DNA of 64,000 bases, taken from NCBI GenBank assembly GCA_020632955.1, contig JACKEO010000002.1, positions 310,001 to 374,000 on the forward strand, given 5' to 3'. The notes under the pieces are model-generated. The model was given only the letters and a program-made list of their open reading frames with translations. It did not search any database and was not told where the DNA came from. Numbering within the stretch: the stretch's first letter is position 1; every line of letters starts with the position of its first letter. This stretch comes from Alphaproteobacteria bacterium (lineage in GTDB: Bacteria > Myxococcota_A > UBA796 > GCA-2862545). Shown here piece after piece: positions 23,602 through 31,654 of the stretch. Position numbers and translations under genes: made by a program.

Positions 23602-26067
23602 ATGATGCGACCGACCCTGAGTGTTCCCCTGATGCTCGCTGCGATGGCCTGCGCCACCGCACCGGTCGCCCCGCAGTCCGAGCAGGCTGCGGCCCCCTCG
23701 CCCTCCGATCGCCTCCAGGGCGTGCAGGAGGCCCTCGAGGCCTCCCCGGCGTACGCGTCCATCAAGCCCGATCTCGAGCTGTACCGCGACCTCCGCGACG
23801 ACGTCTTCGGCCCGCTCGCCAAGGCCTTCGAGGGCGGCGCGCTGCCCGCCTCGGCCGCCGAGGCCACCGGCCCCGACTTCGCCGCCGGCAGCCGCACCCT
23901 GGTGCGCACGGTCGACGACGTCGCCGAGCTCGCCTGGTCGGCCAGCGGCAGCACGGGTCTGCAGGCCTCCATCGCGGGCCTCGGCCTCACCCAGGTGGCC
24001 AGCGCCACCTTCGAGGTGGAGAAGTTCGAGCGCACCGCCGACGGCGTCCAGGCCCGGGTCGCCTTCGACGTCCGCGGCACCGGCGCCGACGGGGTCCGTC
24101 GCCAGGATCGCGGCGAGTTCCTCGCCCGCCTCGCCTCCACCCCCGAGGGCACGCGCCTGCAGGCCCTCGAGCTGGTGAAGGGCGAGTCCCTCGAGCTCCA
24201 GGGCCGCGCGCCCACCTTCACCGACGCCACCGCCGACCTCGGCCTGGCCTCGATGGACTTCGGCAGCCGCTCCGAGGCCATCCGCCGCGGCGGCTACGCC
24301 ATCGCCGCCGGTGACGTCGACGGCGACGGCGCCGCCGACATCCTCCTCGGCAGCTACGGCCCGATGAAGCTCATGAAGCGCACGGCCACCGGCTACGAGG
24401 ACGTCACCGAGCGCATGGGCCTGCAGGGCGAGACCAAGGTCAAGTCCGCCGCCATCGCCGACTTCGACAACGACGGGCACAAGGATCTGGTCCTCGCCCG
24501 CTTCGTCGAGCCCGGCGAGACCGAGCAGGGCGACTTCGTGGCCTACCGCAACCGCGGCGACGGCACCTTCGAGCGCAAGGGCGACGTGCTCACCCGCAAC
24601 CGCAAGTACGACCGCTCGATGCCCATCGCCACGGGCGACTTCGACGGCAACGGCCTGCTCGACGTGTACGTCGGCTTCCCCGGCGCCCGCGACTTCACCA
24701 ACCAGCTCTCCGAGGACGCCACCCCGGCCACCCTCGCCTCCCAGGGCGTGTGGCTGAACCAGGGCGACTGGACCTTCGGCGAGCTGGCCATCGGTCCCGA
24801 CGACGTCGCGAAGGGCGAGCCCCGCCACGTCTACCCGCACGCCGCGCTGGTCACCGACCTCAACCGCGACGGCCTGCCCGACGTGCTCATCACCGACGAC
24901 TCCGGCAGCGCCAGCCCGATCTACTACAACCAGGGCGACGGCAAGTTCCGCGAGGTCGCGGCCGAGCAGGGCCTGGCCCACTCGGGCTGGGGCATGGGCA
25001 CCGCGGTCGGCGACTACGACGGCGACGGCCACCTCGACGTGTACATGTCGGCCATCGACCTGCGCGGCTCGCGCGCCCTCCTCGCCTCGCTCGATCCCAA
25101 GGATCACGCGGGCATGAAGGAGGCGCTCGACATGGTGCGCAACGGCCTGCCGCCGAACGTCCTCTTCCACAACAAGGGCGACGGCACCTTCGAGGAGGTC
25201 GGCGAGGCCGCCGGCGTCCGCTGGGCCGGCAGCGCCCCCGCCGTGGCCGAGTGGATCGACTACAACGACGACGGCCGCCTCGACCTGTACGTCCCGAACG
25301 GCCTCTGGTCGGGCGGCGAGCAGGAGATCGAGGACGTCTTCTTCGCCGCCTCGGTGGTGGAGGGCCTGTCCGAGTCCGAGACCGACGGCGACGCGCCGGT
25401 GGCCACGGATCACGGCGACGCGCTCTTCAACGCGAAGTTCTTCGCCGCCGCCCACGAGGCCGACCCCAACCCGATGCTCACCATCCTGCGTGAGTTCAAG
25501 GGCGACCTGGCGCACCCGAAGGCCGCCGGCGAGGCCGCCGCGCCCACGCTCTCCTTCGGTGGGCACGAGCGCAACCGCCTGTTCCGCAACAACGGCGACG
25601 GCAGCTTCACCGAGGTGGGCTACCTCGAGGGCGCCGACCGGGTGGAGGACGGCTACGTCGCCACCATCATGGATGCCGACCGCGACGGCCGCTCCGACCT
25701 GATGCTCCGCAACTGCGACCACGCGCCGGGCCACGACGCCCCCGCGCTGGTGCTGCTGCAGAACACCCGCACCGACACCCGCTCGCTGGCGGTCGTGGCC
25801 GAGGGCAGCGCCTCGAACCGCGACGGCATCGGCGCGGTCATCACGGCCACCATCGGCGACCGTCAGCTCGTCCGCGAGATCCGCGGCGTCACCGGCGCCG
25901 TGCAGCACGAGCCCACGGCCACCTTCGGCCTGGGCGACGCCGAGAAGGTCGACCGCCTCGAGGTCCGCTTCCCGAACGGCAGCGTCCAGGTCTATGAGGA
26001 CGTGAAGCCCGGTCGCGTCAAGGTGGCCGAGGGCATCACCCAGCTCACCTCGCTCGCCGCCCGCTGA
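23602..26067 (+). CDS. VCBS-repeat protein with C-terminal ASPIC/UnbV domain (CRTAC1-like)
   Basis: 821 residues. A lipoprotein-type signal (MMRPTLSVPLMLAAMAC) precedes a helical region (about 20-190) and a long set of FG-GAP/VCBS repeats (about 200-720) with calcium-loop motifs such as DVDGDGAADILLG, DFDNDGHKDLVLA, DYDGDGHLDVYMS and DYNDDGRLDLYVP. The ASPIC/UnbV domain is about 735-815 (SNRDGIGAVITATIGDRQLV ... VDRLEVRFPNGSVQVYEDV). Such proteins are exported calcium-stabilised propellers, often cell-surface, of unknown activity. ATG 23602 has AGGAG at good spacing; the next codon is also ATG. Codon use is very uniform and a strong terminator follows, so it may be well expressed. Confidence 0.92.
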   Translation: MMRPTLSVPLMLAAMACATAPVAPQSEQAAAPSPSDRLQGVQEALEASPAYASIKPDLELYRDLRDDVFGPLAKAFEGGALPASAAEATGPDFAAGSRTLVRTVDDVAELAWSASGSTGLQASIAGLGLTQVASATFEVEKFERTADGVQARVAFDVRGTGADGVRRQDRGEFLARLASTPEGTRLQALELVKGESLELQGRAPTFTDATADLGLASMDFGSRSEAIRRGGYAIAAGDVDGDGAADILLGSYGPMKLMKRTATGYEDVTERMGLQGETKVKSAAIADFDNDGHKDLVLARFVEPGETEQGDFVAYRNRGDGTFERKGDVLTRNRKYDRSMPIATGDFDGNGLLDVYVGFPGARDFTNQLSEDATPATLASQGVWLNQGDWTFGELAIGPDDVAKGEPRHVYPHAALVTDLNRDGLPDVLITDDSGSASPIYYNQGDGKFREVAAEQGLAHSGWGMGTAVGDYDGDGHLDVYMSAIDLRGSRALLASLDPKDHAGMKEALDMVRNGLPPNVLFHNKGDGTFEEVGEAAGVRWAGSAPAVAEWIDYNDDGRLDLYVPNGLWSGGEQEIEDVFFAASVVEGLSESETDGDAPVATDHGDALFNAKFFAAAHEADPNPMLTILREFKGDLAHPKAAGEAAAPTLSFGGHERNRLFRNNGDGSFTEVGYLEGADRVEDGYVATIMDADRDGRSDLMLRNCDHAPGHDAPALVLLQNTRTDTRSLAVVAEGSASNRDGIGAVITATIGDRQLVREIRGVTGAVQHEPTATFGLGDAEKVDRLEVRFPNGSVQVYEDVKPGRVKVAEGITQLTSLAAR

Positions 26068-26099
26068 GCGGCGCCGGCGCCTCCGGGCGCACGGCACGA

Positions 26100-26140
26100 G
26101 GGGTCCGACGGTCCGTCCGTCGGGCCCCTTCCTGCTTTCT
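26100..26140 (+). terminator. Rho-independent terminator after the VCBS/ASPIC gene
   Basis: A 12-bp stem, GGGGTCCGACGG (26100-26111) with CCGTCGGGCCCC (26117-26128), contains one G-T wobble and a 5-nt loop. It is followed by the T-rich run TTCCTGCTTTCT. It starts 33 bp after the stop codon and lies between convergent genes. Confidence 0.75.
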
Positions 26141-26193
26141 GGGCAGGGGCGCGGCGGGTGCGGCCAACCCGGCTGCACCGGGCACCGCGCGGA

Positions 26194-27552
26194 TCAGGCG
26201 AGCAGGTCGTCCACGATGCGCTCGCTGTCGCCGAAGCTCGACAGCGACAGGCCGAAGGCGCGCCCCAGCGTGAGGTGCAGGTCGGCGAGGCGACGCCCCT
26301 CGAGGTCCAAGTGGAGACCGGTGCGCAGCCGGCCGCCGGCGCTGCCCACCAGCACGGTGGGCAGGTTGACCGGCTCGTGGGCCATGCCGTCACCCATGCC
26401 GCCGCCGTAGAGCACGCAGGTGCTGTCGAGCAGGGTGCCGCCCACGCCGTCGTCGGTGCCGGCCAGGGCGCCCACGAAGTGGGCCAGCGCGCCGGCCTGC
26501 TCGCGGTCGATGGCGCTGTACTGCTCCACGAGCACGGGGTCGTCGCGGTGGTGGGAGATCCAGTGGTGCGACTGGGTGTGGCCGAGCCAGGTGCGCACGG
26601 TGGACGGCTCGGCCGCCGCCAGCATCACCGTGGCCACGCGCGTGAGGTCGCAGGCCAGCAGCCGCGCGAGCAGGTCGGTCATCACGTCGATCTGCTGCTC
26701 GTACGCGAAGAGCACCTCGTCCTCGAGACCCTCCGGCGGCTCCAGGCCGCAGGCGTCGTCCACCCGGGGGCGATCCAGCGAGCGCTCGAGCTCCCGGAGC
26801 CCCGTGAGGTACTCGTCGAGACGCAGGCTGTCGTCGGCGCCCGCGCGCTGCTGCACGGCGTCGAGGTCGTCGAGCACCCGGTCGAGCACCGAGCGGCCGC
26901 GCAGCCGCTCCAGGGTCTGCTCCATCTCGGACCAGTCCGCGGCGCCCGTGCCCACGAGCCGCCGCCAGAGCTCCGACGGCGACGACAGGCCGGTCATCGG
27001 CAGCCCACCGCGCCACGAGACGGTCTGCATGTAGACCATCGAGTAGTGCAGCTCGGGCTCGATGCGGAGGTTGCCGATGCGCGGCGCCAGCTGGAGCGAG
27101 GGCCAGGCCTGGGCGGCGTCGCGGCTGTCGGCCAGCACCTGATCGAGGCTCCAGCCGTTCGACAGGTCGCCGGCGTCGAAGGTGGCCTTGATGGGCGTGC
27201 ACGTGAGCCACGAGGCCGTGGCGCGCCGGTGGAAGCCGTCGAGCTCCGAGAAGGTGGCCGAGGCCGTGAGCCCCGACAGCACCGTGGTCTGGGCCTTCCA
27301 CGGCGCCAGCGGCTCCAGGGTGGGGCCCGGTGTCCACTGGCTGCCCCAGCCCGCCGGCGTGAAGCGCGGCATGTAGGCGCCGCAGGGCGCGTACATGGCG
27401 ACGAAGCGGGGGCGCGCGGCCAGGTCGGCGGCATGCGCCCGCTCGGCGCGCGGCAGCAGCGAGGGCAGGAAGGGCAGCGCCACGGCCGCACCTGCCCCGC
27501 GGAGCACGGCGCGGCGCGAGAGCCCGCCCGGGGTGGGAGGCCGGCGGCTCAC
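26194..27552 (-). CDS. HXXSHH (DUF1552) secreted protein, copy 3
   Basis: 452 residues with a twin-arginine leader (LSRRAVLRGAGAAVALPFLP). Landmarks: VAMYAPCGAYMPRFTP, TVLSGLTA, GFHRRATASWLTC, WSLDQVLADS, MVYMQTVSW, the canonical HWISHH motif in a TQSHHWISHHRDD context, and LYGGGMGDGMAHEPVNLP. The family occurs with DUF1592-type proteins; the reaction is unknown. The GTG at 27552 overlaps the TGA of the partner gene (27549-27552). This pair is separated from the first two by the plus-strand VCBS genes and lacks the SUMF1 and RCC1 companions, so it is probably an independent unit with its own promoter. Confidence 0.9.
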   Translation of the reverse strand: MSRRPPTPGGLSRRAVLRGAGAAVALPFLPSLLPRAERAHAADLAARPRFVAMYAPCGAYMPRFTPAGWGSQWTPGPTLEPLAPWKAQTTVLSGLTASATFSELDGFHRRATASWLTCTPIKATFDAGDLSNGWSLDQVLADSRDAAQAWPSLQLAPRIGNLRIEPELHYSMVYMQTVSWRGGLPMTGLSSPSELWRRLVGTGAADWSEMEQTLERLRGRSVLDRVLDDLDAVQQRAGADDSLRLDEYLTGLRELERSLDRPRVDDACGLEPPEGLEDEVLFAYEQQIDVMTDLLARLLACDLTRVATVMLAAAEPSTVRTWLGHTQSHHWISHHRDDPVLVEQYSAIDREQAGALAHFVGALAGTDDGVGGTLLDSTCVLYGGGMGDGMAHEPVNLPTVLVGSAGGRLRTGLHLDLEGRRLADLHLTLGRAFGLSLSSFGDSERIVDDLLA

Positions 27553-29582
27553 CGGATCACCTCGAGGTGGCGCCGGAAGACCTCGGCCTGGGTGAGCACC
27601 GCCATCGCGTCGGGCAGCGAGGCGTCGGGGCCCGTGAGCGCCTCGGCCACCGCGAGCACCGCCGGGTGGTCGGGGTGCAGGGCCCGCCCCAGGCTCCACG
27701 TGGTGAGGTGGCGCGCGAGGCACACCGGCAGCCGCGGGTCGTCGGCGAGCAGCGTGGCGAGGCCGTCCAGCCCCGACACCGGGGTGCCGTCGTCGAGCGC
27801 GCCCTCGGCGGAGACCGGCGCGCCGTCGGCGTAGGTGCTGCGCCGCGCCCCCACCGCGTCGAAGCCCTCGAGCGCCTGCCCGATGGGGTCCATGCGGTCG
27901 TGGCAGCGGGTGCAGGCGGGGTTGTTCGCGCGGGACACCGCCGCCTCGCGCGGGTCCTGGCCGGGCATCAGCCGCGCCACCCCGGGGGGCGGGCCCTCGA
28001 CGCCCTCGCAGAGCAGGGTGGTGAGCACGAAGAGCCCACGGTGCACCACCGACGGGTGGACCTCGGCCGAGGTCATCGTCAGGAAGGCCGCCGTGCCCAG
28101 CAGGCCGCGCCGTCCCACCGATCCCAGGTCGGCGCTCGTGGACGGACCCGGGAGCCCGTACAGCGCGTCCAGGGGCGCCTGGACCGTGCCCGTGGGCGTG
28201 GTGAGCAGCTCCGGGAGCGTGAGCTCGCCGCGCGCGAAGCGTCCGAAGAGCGCCAGGGACTCGGCGCGCATCGCGGCCCGCAGCGGCTCGCCGAACAGCG
28301 GGAAGCGCGCCACGTCGCGCTGCTCCAGATCGAGGCTGTGCAGGCCGAGCCACTGCCCCCCGAAGTCCTCGACGAAGCCCTCGGCGTGCGGGGAGGCCAG
28401 CATGCGCCGCACCTGCGCATCGAGCACGCCCGCGTCGAGCAGCGCGCCCGACTCGGCCAGGTCGAGCAGCTCGGCATCGGGCACCGACGCCCACAGCGCG
28501 AACGACAGGCGGCTGGCGAGCTCGAGCGCCGACACGGGGCCGATGCCCTCGTCCTCGAAGCGGAAGAGGAAGTGCGGCGACAGCAGCACGGCCTGCAGCG
28601 CCTGGCCCAGGGCCGCGTCGAAGGGCGCTCCGGTGTCGGCGGCCACCTGTGCCACCACGCCCACGAGGCCGTCGACCTCCTCCGCGGTGACCGGTCGACG
28701 CCAGGCCCGGTGGGCGAAGGGCTCGAGGATCTCGGCGGCGCAGGCTTCCCAGTCCGCGCGCGTGGCCGGCGTGCAGGAGAGCAGCGCCGCCCGCGCCGGG
28801 TTCGGCGGGGTGCCCGGCGGCGGCAGCACCTCCACGCTCACCACGCCGGCGCCGAGGTTCACGCCCTGGAAGACGTGCGTGCCCGCGTCGAGCTCCACCT
28901 GCACCTCGTCGATGGTGCGGAAGGTGCCGGCATCCCAGCGGCGGTCCACCGCGAGCACGTCCTGCAGGTCCACCTCCCACTGCGGCAGCTCGTCGGCCGA
29001 CAGCTGCGCACGGTGCACCACGCGCAGCGTGTGGAGCCCCGACACCGTGGTGCGCAGCGGCAGGTCGAAGGGCACCACGGCCACGAGGCGCTCGTCGGTC
29101 CAGCCGGAGGTGGGCAGGCCGTCGATGCCGGCCTGCAGGTCGTCGAGCCACGTGAGCCGCGCCCGCACCGCGAGCTCCTGGAACGACCAGGACGCGGCGA
29201 CGTCGCCGCGATGGAGGGCGAGCTCCACCGCCTCGCGCACGGCCGCGCGCCAGGACTGCAGGAAGCTGGGCGAGACGTACAGGCCGCCCTCGGTGTTGTC
29301 GAAGCCCAGCGAAGCCACGTCGGGCGGCAGCCAACGCGCCGCGTCCACGGGCACGCCGAGCAGGTGGCCTGCGGCCCGACCCAGCTGTGCCCGGGTGAGG
29401 CGGTGCGCGCGGAAGGGGGCCTCCGGGGCGCCGTCGGTGAGGCCCTCGGCCCCGCGCGGCGCCTCGGCCTGCGGGAGCTCGGGAGGTGCGTCGGGCTGGG
29501 GCTCCGACGCGCACCCCGGCCCCAGCAGCAGGAGCACGAGGCTCGCTGCGCCGAGGGGCCTGGAGCTGGACGACGCGATCAC
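27549..29582 (-). CDS. PSD/PSCyt (DUF1592-type) lipoprotein, copy 3
   Basis: 677 residues. The start is GTG 29582 with GGAGG four bases upstream; the encoded leader runs IASSSSRPLGAASLVLLLLG to a lipobox Cys (GPGC). Domains: DUF1587-like (RLTRAQLGRAAGHLLGVPVD), a beta-rich region (about 160-280), DUF1595 (FAHRAWRRPVTAEEVDGLV), DUF1592 (VLLSPHFLFRFEDEG, LASRLSFALWASVPDAELL), DUF1588 with CTRCH in CTRCHDRMDPIGQALEGFD, and DUF1585 (LARHLTTWSLGRALHP). Copies 1 and 2 have CASCH here, so the haem-type motif is kept but its spacer differs. It heads the operon with DUF1552 copy 3. Confidence 0.9.
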   Translation of the reverse strand: MIASSSSRPLGAASLVLLLLGPGCASEPQPDAPPELPQAEAPRGAEGLTDGAPEAPFRAHRLTRAQLGRAAGHLLGVPVDAARWLPPDVASLGFDNTEGGLYVSPSFLQSWRAAVREAVELALHRGDVAASWSFQELAVRARLTWLDDLQAGIDGLPTSGWTDERLVAVVPFDLPLRTTVSGLHTLRVVHRAQLSADELPQWEVDLQDVLAVDRRWDAGTFRTIDEVQVELDAGTHVFQGVNLGAGVVSVEVLPPPGTPPNPARAALLSCTPATRADWEACAAEILEPFAHRAWRRPVTAEEVDGLVGVVAQVAADTGAPFDAALGQALQAVLLSPHFLFRFEDEGIGPVSALELASRLSFALWASVPDAELLDLAESGALLDAGVLDAQVRRMLASPHAEGFVEDFGGQWLGLHSLDLEQRDVARFPLFGEPLRAAMRAESLALFGRFARGELTLPELLTTPTGTVQAPLDALYGLPGPSTSADLGSVGRRGLLGTAAFLTMTSAEVHPSVVHRGLFVLTTLLCEGVEGPPPGVARLMPGQDPREAAVSRANNPACTRCHDRMDPIGQALEGFDAVGARRSTYADGAPVSAEGALDDGTPVSGLDGLATLLADDPRLPVCLARHLTTWSLGRALHPDHPAVLAVAEALTGPDASLPDAMAVLTQAEVFRRHLEVIR

Positions 29583-29617
29583 CCTGCCTCCGTCGCGGCA
29601 GACCCGCGACGATCCCG

Positions 29618-29646
29618 ATCGTACCGTCACCTTCCCCGGTCCGCAA
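29618..29646 (-). promoter_or_regulatory. Candidate sigma-70 promoter for the third DUF1592/DUF1552 operon
   Basis: On the minus strand TTGCGG (29646-29641) and TACGAT (29623-29618) are separated by exactly 17 bp. A start near 29611 would give a leader of about 30 nt before the GTG at 29582. Each hexamer matches the consensus only partly, so this is a suggestion. Confidence 0.4.
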
Positions 29647-29658
29647 TCGCCGCGGCGG

Positions 29659-30666
29659 TCACGGTTCGCCTGCGGCCAGCGCCTCCCGCAGCGGCACCTC
29701 CAGCACCTCGGCCACCCGCGCGTGCCCGGCCTCCGAGAAGTGGCAGCAGGGATCCGCCCGCAGCGGCAGGATGTCCTCGCCCTCCAGCGCCCCGCCCAGG
29801 TCGACCCAGGCGATGCCCTGTCCCGTCAGCCAGGAGGCGATCGCGAGGTGGACGGGCTCCTGGCGCTTCCACAGGATCTTCGTGCCCGAGGCGGGCAGCG
29901 GGGTGGCGATCACCGGGAGCAGCACGGCATCGTGGGCCCGCGCCACCTCCGCCATGGCCTGCGCGAGCGCGATGCCCTCGGCGGGCGAGCGCGCGTCCAG
30001 CGTCACCACGCGCGGCGCGGACGCCCGGAGGCTGAGGTACTCCCACCCGCGCGACCACCGCAGCAGGCCGTGGTGGAGTCCGGGCGCCAGCGGGAGCCAC
30101 GGGATGGCGGGCACCCCGTCGGCGTCGACGTGCATGCCCACCGTGGGCAGGTAGGCCCGGTCACCCACGCGCGCGAAGTGCCCCACCTCGCCCCACACCT
30201 CCCAGAGCAGCACCCGGGCCCCGCTCTCGCCCAGGTGTGCGCGGGCCAGCGCCAGCTTCTGCTCCCCCACCATCGCGGGCTGGGCGACGTTGAGCAGGCA
30301 CCAGGGCTCGCCTCGGGCGGCCGCACGCTCCATGAGGCGCACGGTGAAGGGCGCCTCGGGCCCCACGTCGGTGCCGTACGCGATGGAGCTGCCCACCACG
30401 AGCACCCGGGGGACCGCCTCGCCGTGGGCCTCCAGGCAGCCCGCGTACGCCTCCGCCCCCCGCGGCGACTCGGTCCACGTCCAGGTGCCCTCCACCTCCA
30501 CCAGGCGCCGCAGGCCGTCGTTCCGCACGATGTTGATGCGCGGCCGCGGCGTGGCGAGGCGCACGTACGCCTCGAGGATCCCCAGGAAGGCCACGAGGGT
30601 GACGGTGGTGGTGAGCAGGAGGGTGGCGAGCCCCCGCAGCAGCACGGTCAGCGAAGACGATCGCAC
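29659..30666 (-). CDS. SGNH-hydrolase-like membrane-anchored protein
   Basis: 335 residues. One N-terminal transmembrane helix (LLLTTTVTLVAFLGILEAYV, about 14-33) anchors an outward domain. The GDSL-type block I is VVGSSIAYGTD with the candidate nucleophile Ser, and the C-terminal DPCCHFSEAGH gives the Asp-x-x-His pair of block V (the spacing here is Asp-Pro-Cys-Cys-His). Such proteins de-acetylate or acylate polysaccharides or cleave esters. The GTG at 30666 has GGGAGG upstream and lies 19 nt inside the end of the radical SAM gene, so they are co-translated. The substrate is unknown. Confidence 0.75.
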   Translation of the reverse strand: MRSSSLTVLLRGLATLLLTTTVTLVAFLGILEAYVRLATPRPRINIVRNDGLRRLVEVEGTWTWTESPRGAEAYAGCLEAHGEAVPRVLVVGSSIAYGTDVGPEAPFTVRLMERAAARGEPWCLLNVAQPAMVGEQKLALARAHLGESGARVLLWEVWGEVGHFARVGDRAYLPTVGMHVDADGVPAIPWLPLAPGLHHGLLRWSRGWEYLSLRASAPRVVTLDARSPAEGIALAQAMAEVARAHDAVLLPVIATPLPASGTKILWKRQEPVHLAIASWLTGQGIAWVDLGGALEGEDILPLRADPCCHFSEAGHARVAEVLEVPLREALAAGEP

Positions 30667-31583
30667 TGCGCCTCCCAGGCCGCGGCCGCGGCCGCCGGAT
30701 CGGGCGGCGCCTCCCCGTGGCGCGCCGCGTACACCGGGTGGGTGCCGGAGCAGTGGGCACGCACGGCGCAGGCCTCGCAGGCGGCCCACGGGTGGAAGCG
30801 CTCCTCGTTGGGCGCCGACAGCACGCGCAGGCCCGGCGCGGAGGCCAGGGACAGGGGGACGCGACACCACGGCAGGTTCACCACCTGCAGGTGCGGCGCG
30901 CCCTCGGCCGCCACCGCCCGGGCCAGCCCGCGCACCACCTCGGCGTAGTCCGGGTACTGGTCGACGTAGGCCGGCGTGGGCGCGGCGATGTCGGGGTGGA
31001 AGACCCGCACCGTGAAGGTGGTGGCGCCGAGCTCCCCCGCCCACGCCGCCAGGTCGGCCAGCTCGTGGGCGTTGCGCGCCGTGAGCACGGTGCCCAGCTC
31101 CACCTCCACCCCCGCCGCCTGCGCCGCCGCCAGCCCCGCCGCGAGGCGCTCCAGCGCGTCGGGCACCCCGGTGATCGCGGCGGCGGTGGCCGGGTCCCGC
31201 GACCAGAGCGTGAGGTGCACGCGCACCCCGGCGCCCGCGAGATGCCGGGCGAGCCGCCCGTCGGCCAGCCGGAAGCCCGGCGTGGTGACGCGCACGGCCA
31301 CTCCCCGCCCGCGCAGCAGGGTCACGAGATCGAGCAGGCCCGGGAAGGCGAGCACGTCGTCGGAGACCAGCTCCACCTCGCCGGGCGCGTGGGCATCGAG
31401 CAGCGCGGCCACCTCGTCCAGCACCTCCTGCACGAGCCGAGGTCGCGAGGGCACCGGGTGGCGGTGGCTGCGCAGGGACACGGGACAGAACACGCACGAC
31501 AGGGTGCAGGGCGCGAGCGAGCCGTGCAGGTCGAGGAGCAGGCCCCGGCTGCCGAGGGGGTGCGTGCGGACGAGACCGGGCAT
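30648..31583 (-). CDS. Radical SAM protein with C-terminal SPASM-like cysteine cluster
   Basis: 311 residues. CTLSCVFC (C-x3-C-x2-C) near residue 22 binds the [4Fe-4S] cluster that cleaves S-adenosylmethionine; the TIM-barrel strands follow (VELVSDDVLAFPGLLDLV, VHLTLWSRDPATAAAITG). The last 70 residues carry a second Cys set, CRVPLSL then CEACAVRAHC, as in SPASM/twitch enzymes that modify peptides or carry an auxiliary cluster. The ATG at 31583 has no clear ribosome-binding site. Partners are the SGNH-like gene (overlapping) and the membrane kinase 71 bp upstream. A modification of a peptide, lipid or glycan is possible; no precursor peptide gene is visible nearby. Confidence 0.88.
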   Translation of the reverse strand: MPGLVRTHPLGSRGLLLDLHGSLAPCTLSCVFCPVSLRSHRHPVPSRPRLVQEVLDEVAALLDAHAPGEVELVSDDVLAFPGLLDLVTLLRGRGVAVRVTTPGFRLADGRLARHLAGAGVRVHLTLWSRDPATAAAITGVPDALERLAAGLAAAQAAGVEVELGTVLTARNAHELADLAAWAGELGATTFTVRVFHPDIAAPTPAYVDQYPDYAEVVRGLARAVAAEGAPHLQVVNLPWCRVPLSLASAPGLRVLSAPNEERFHPWAACEACAVRAHCSGTHPVYAARHGEAPPDPAAAAAAWEAQCDRLR

Positions 31584-31654
31584 CCGACGAGTCTGACCCG
31601 ACGGACGGAGGGCGGCCAGCGTCGGCCGGGCACCCTCGTCCCGTCGGACCCGAC

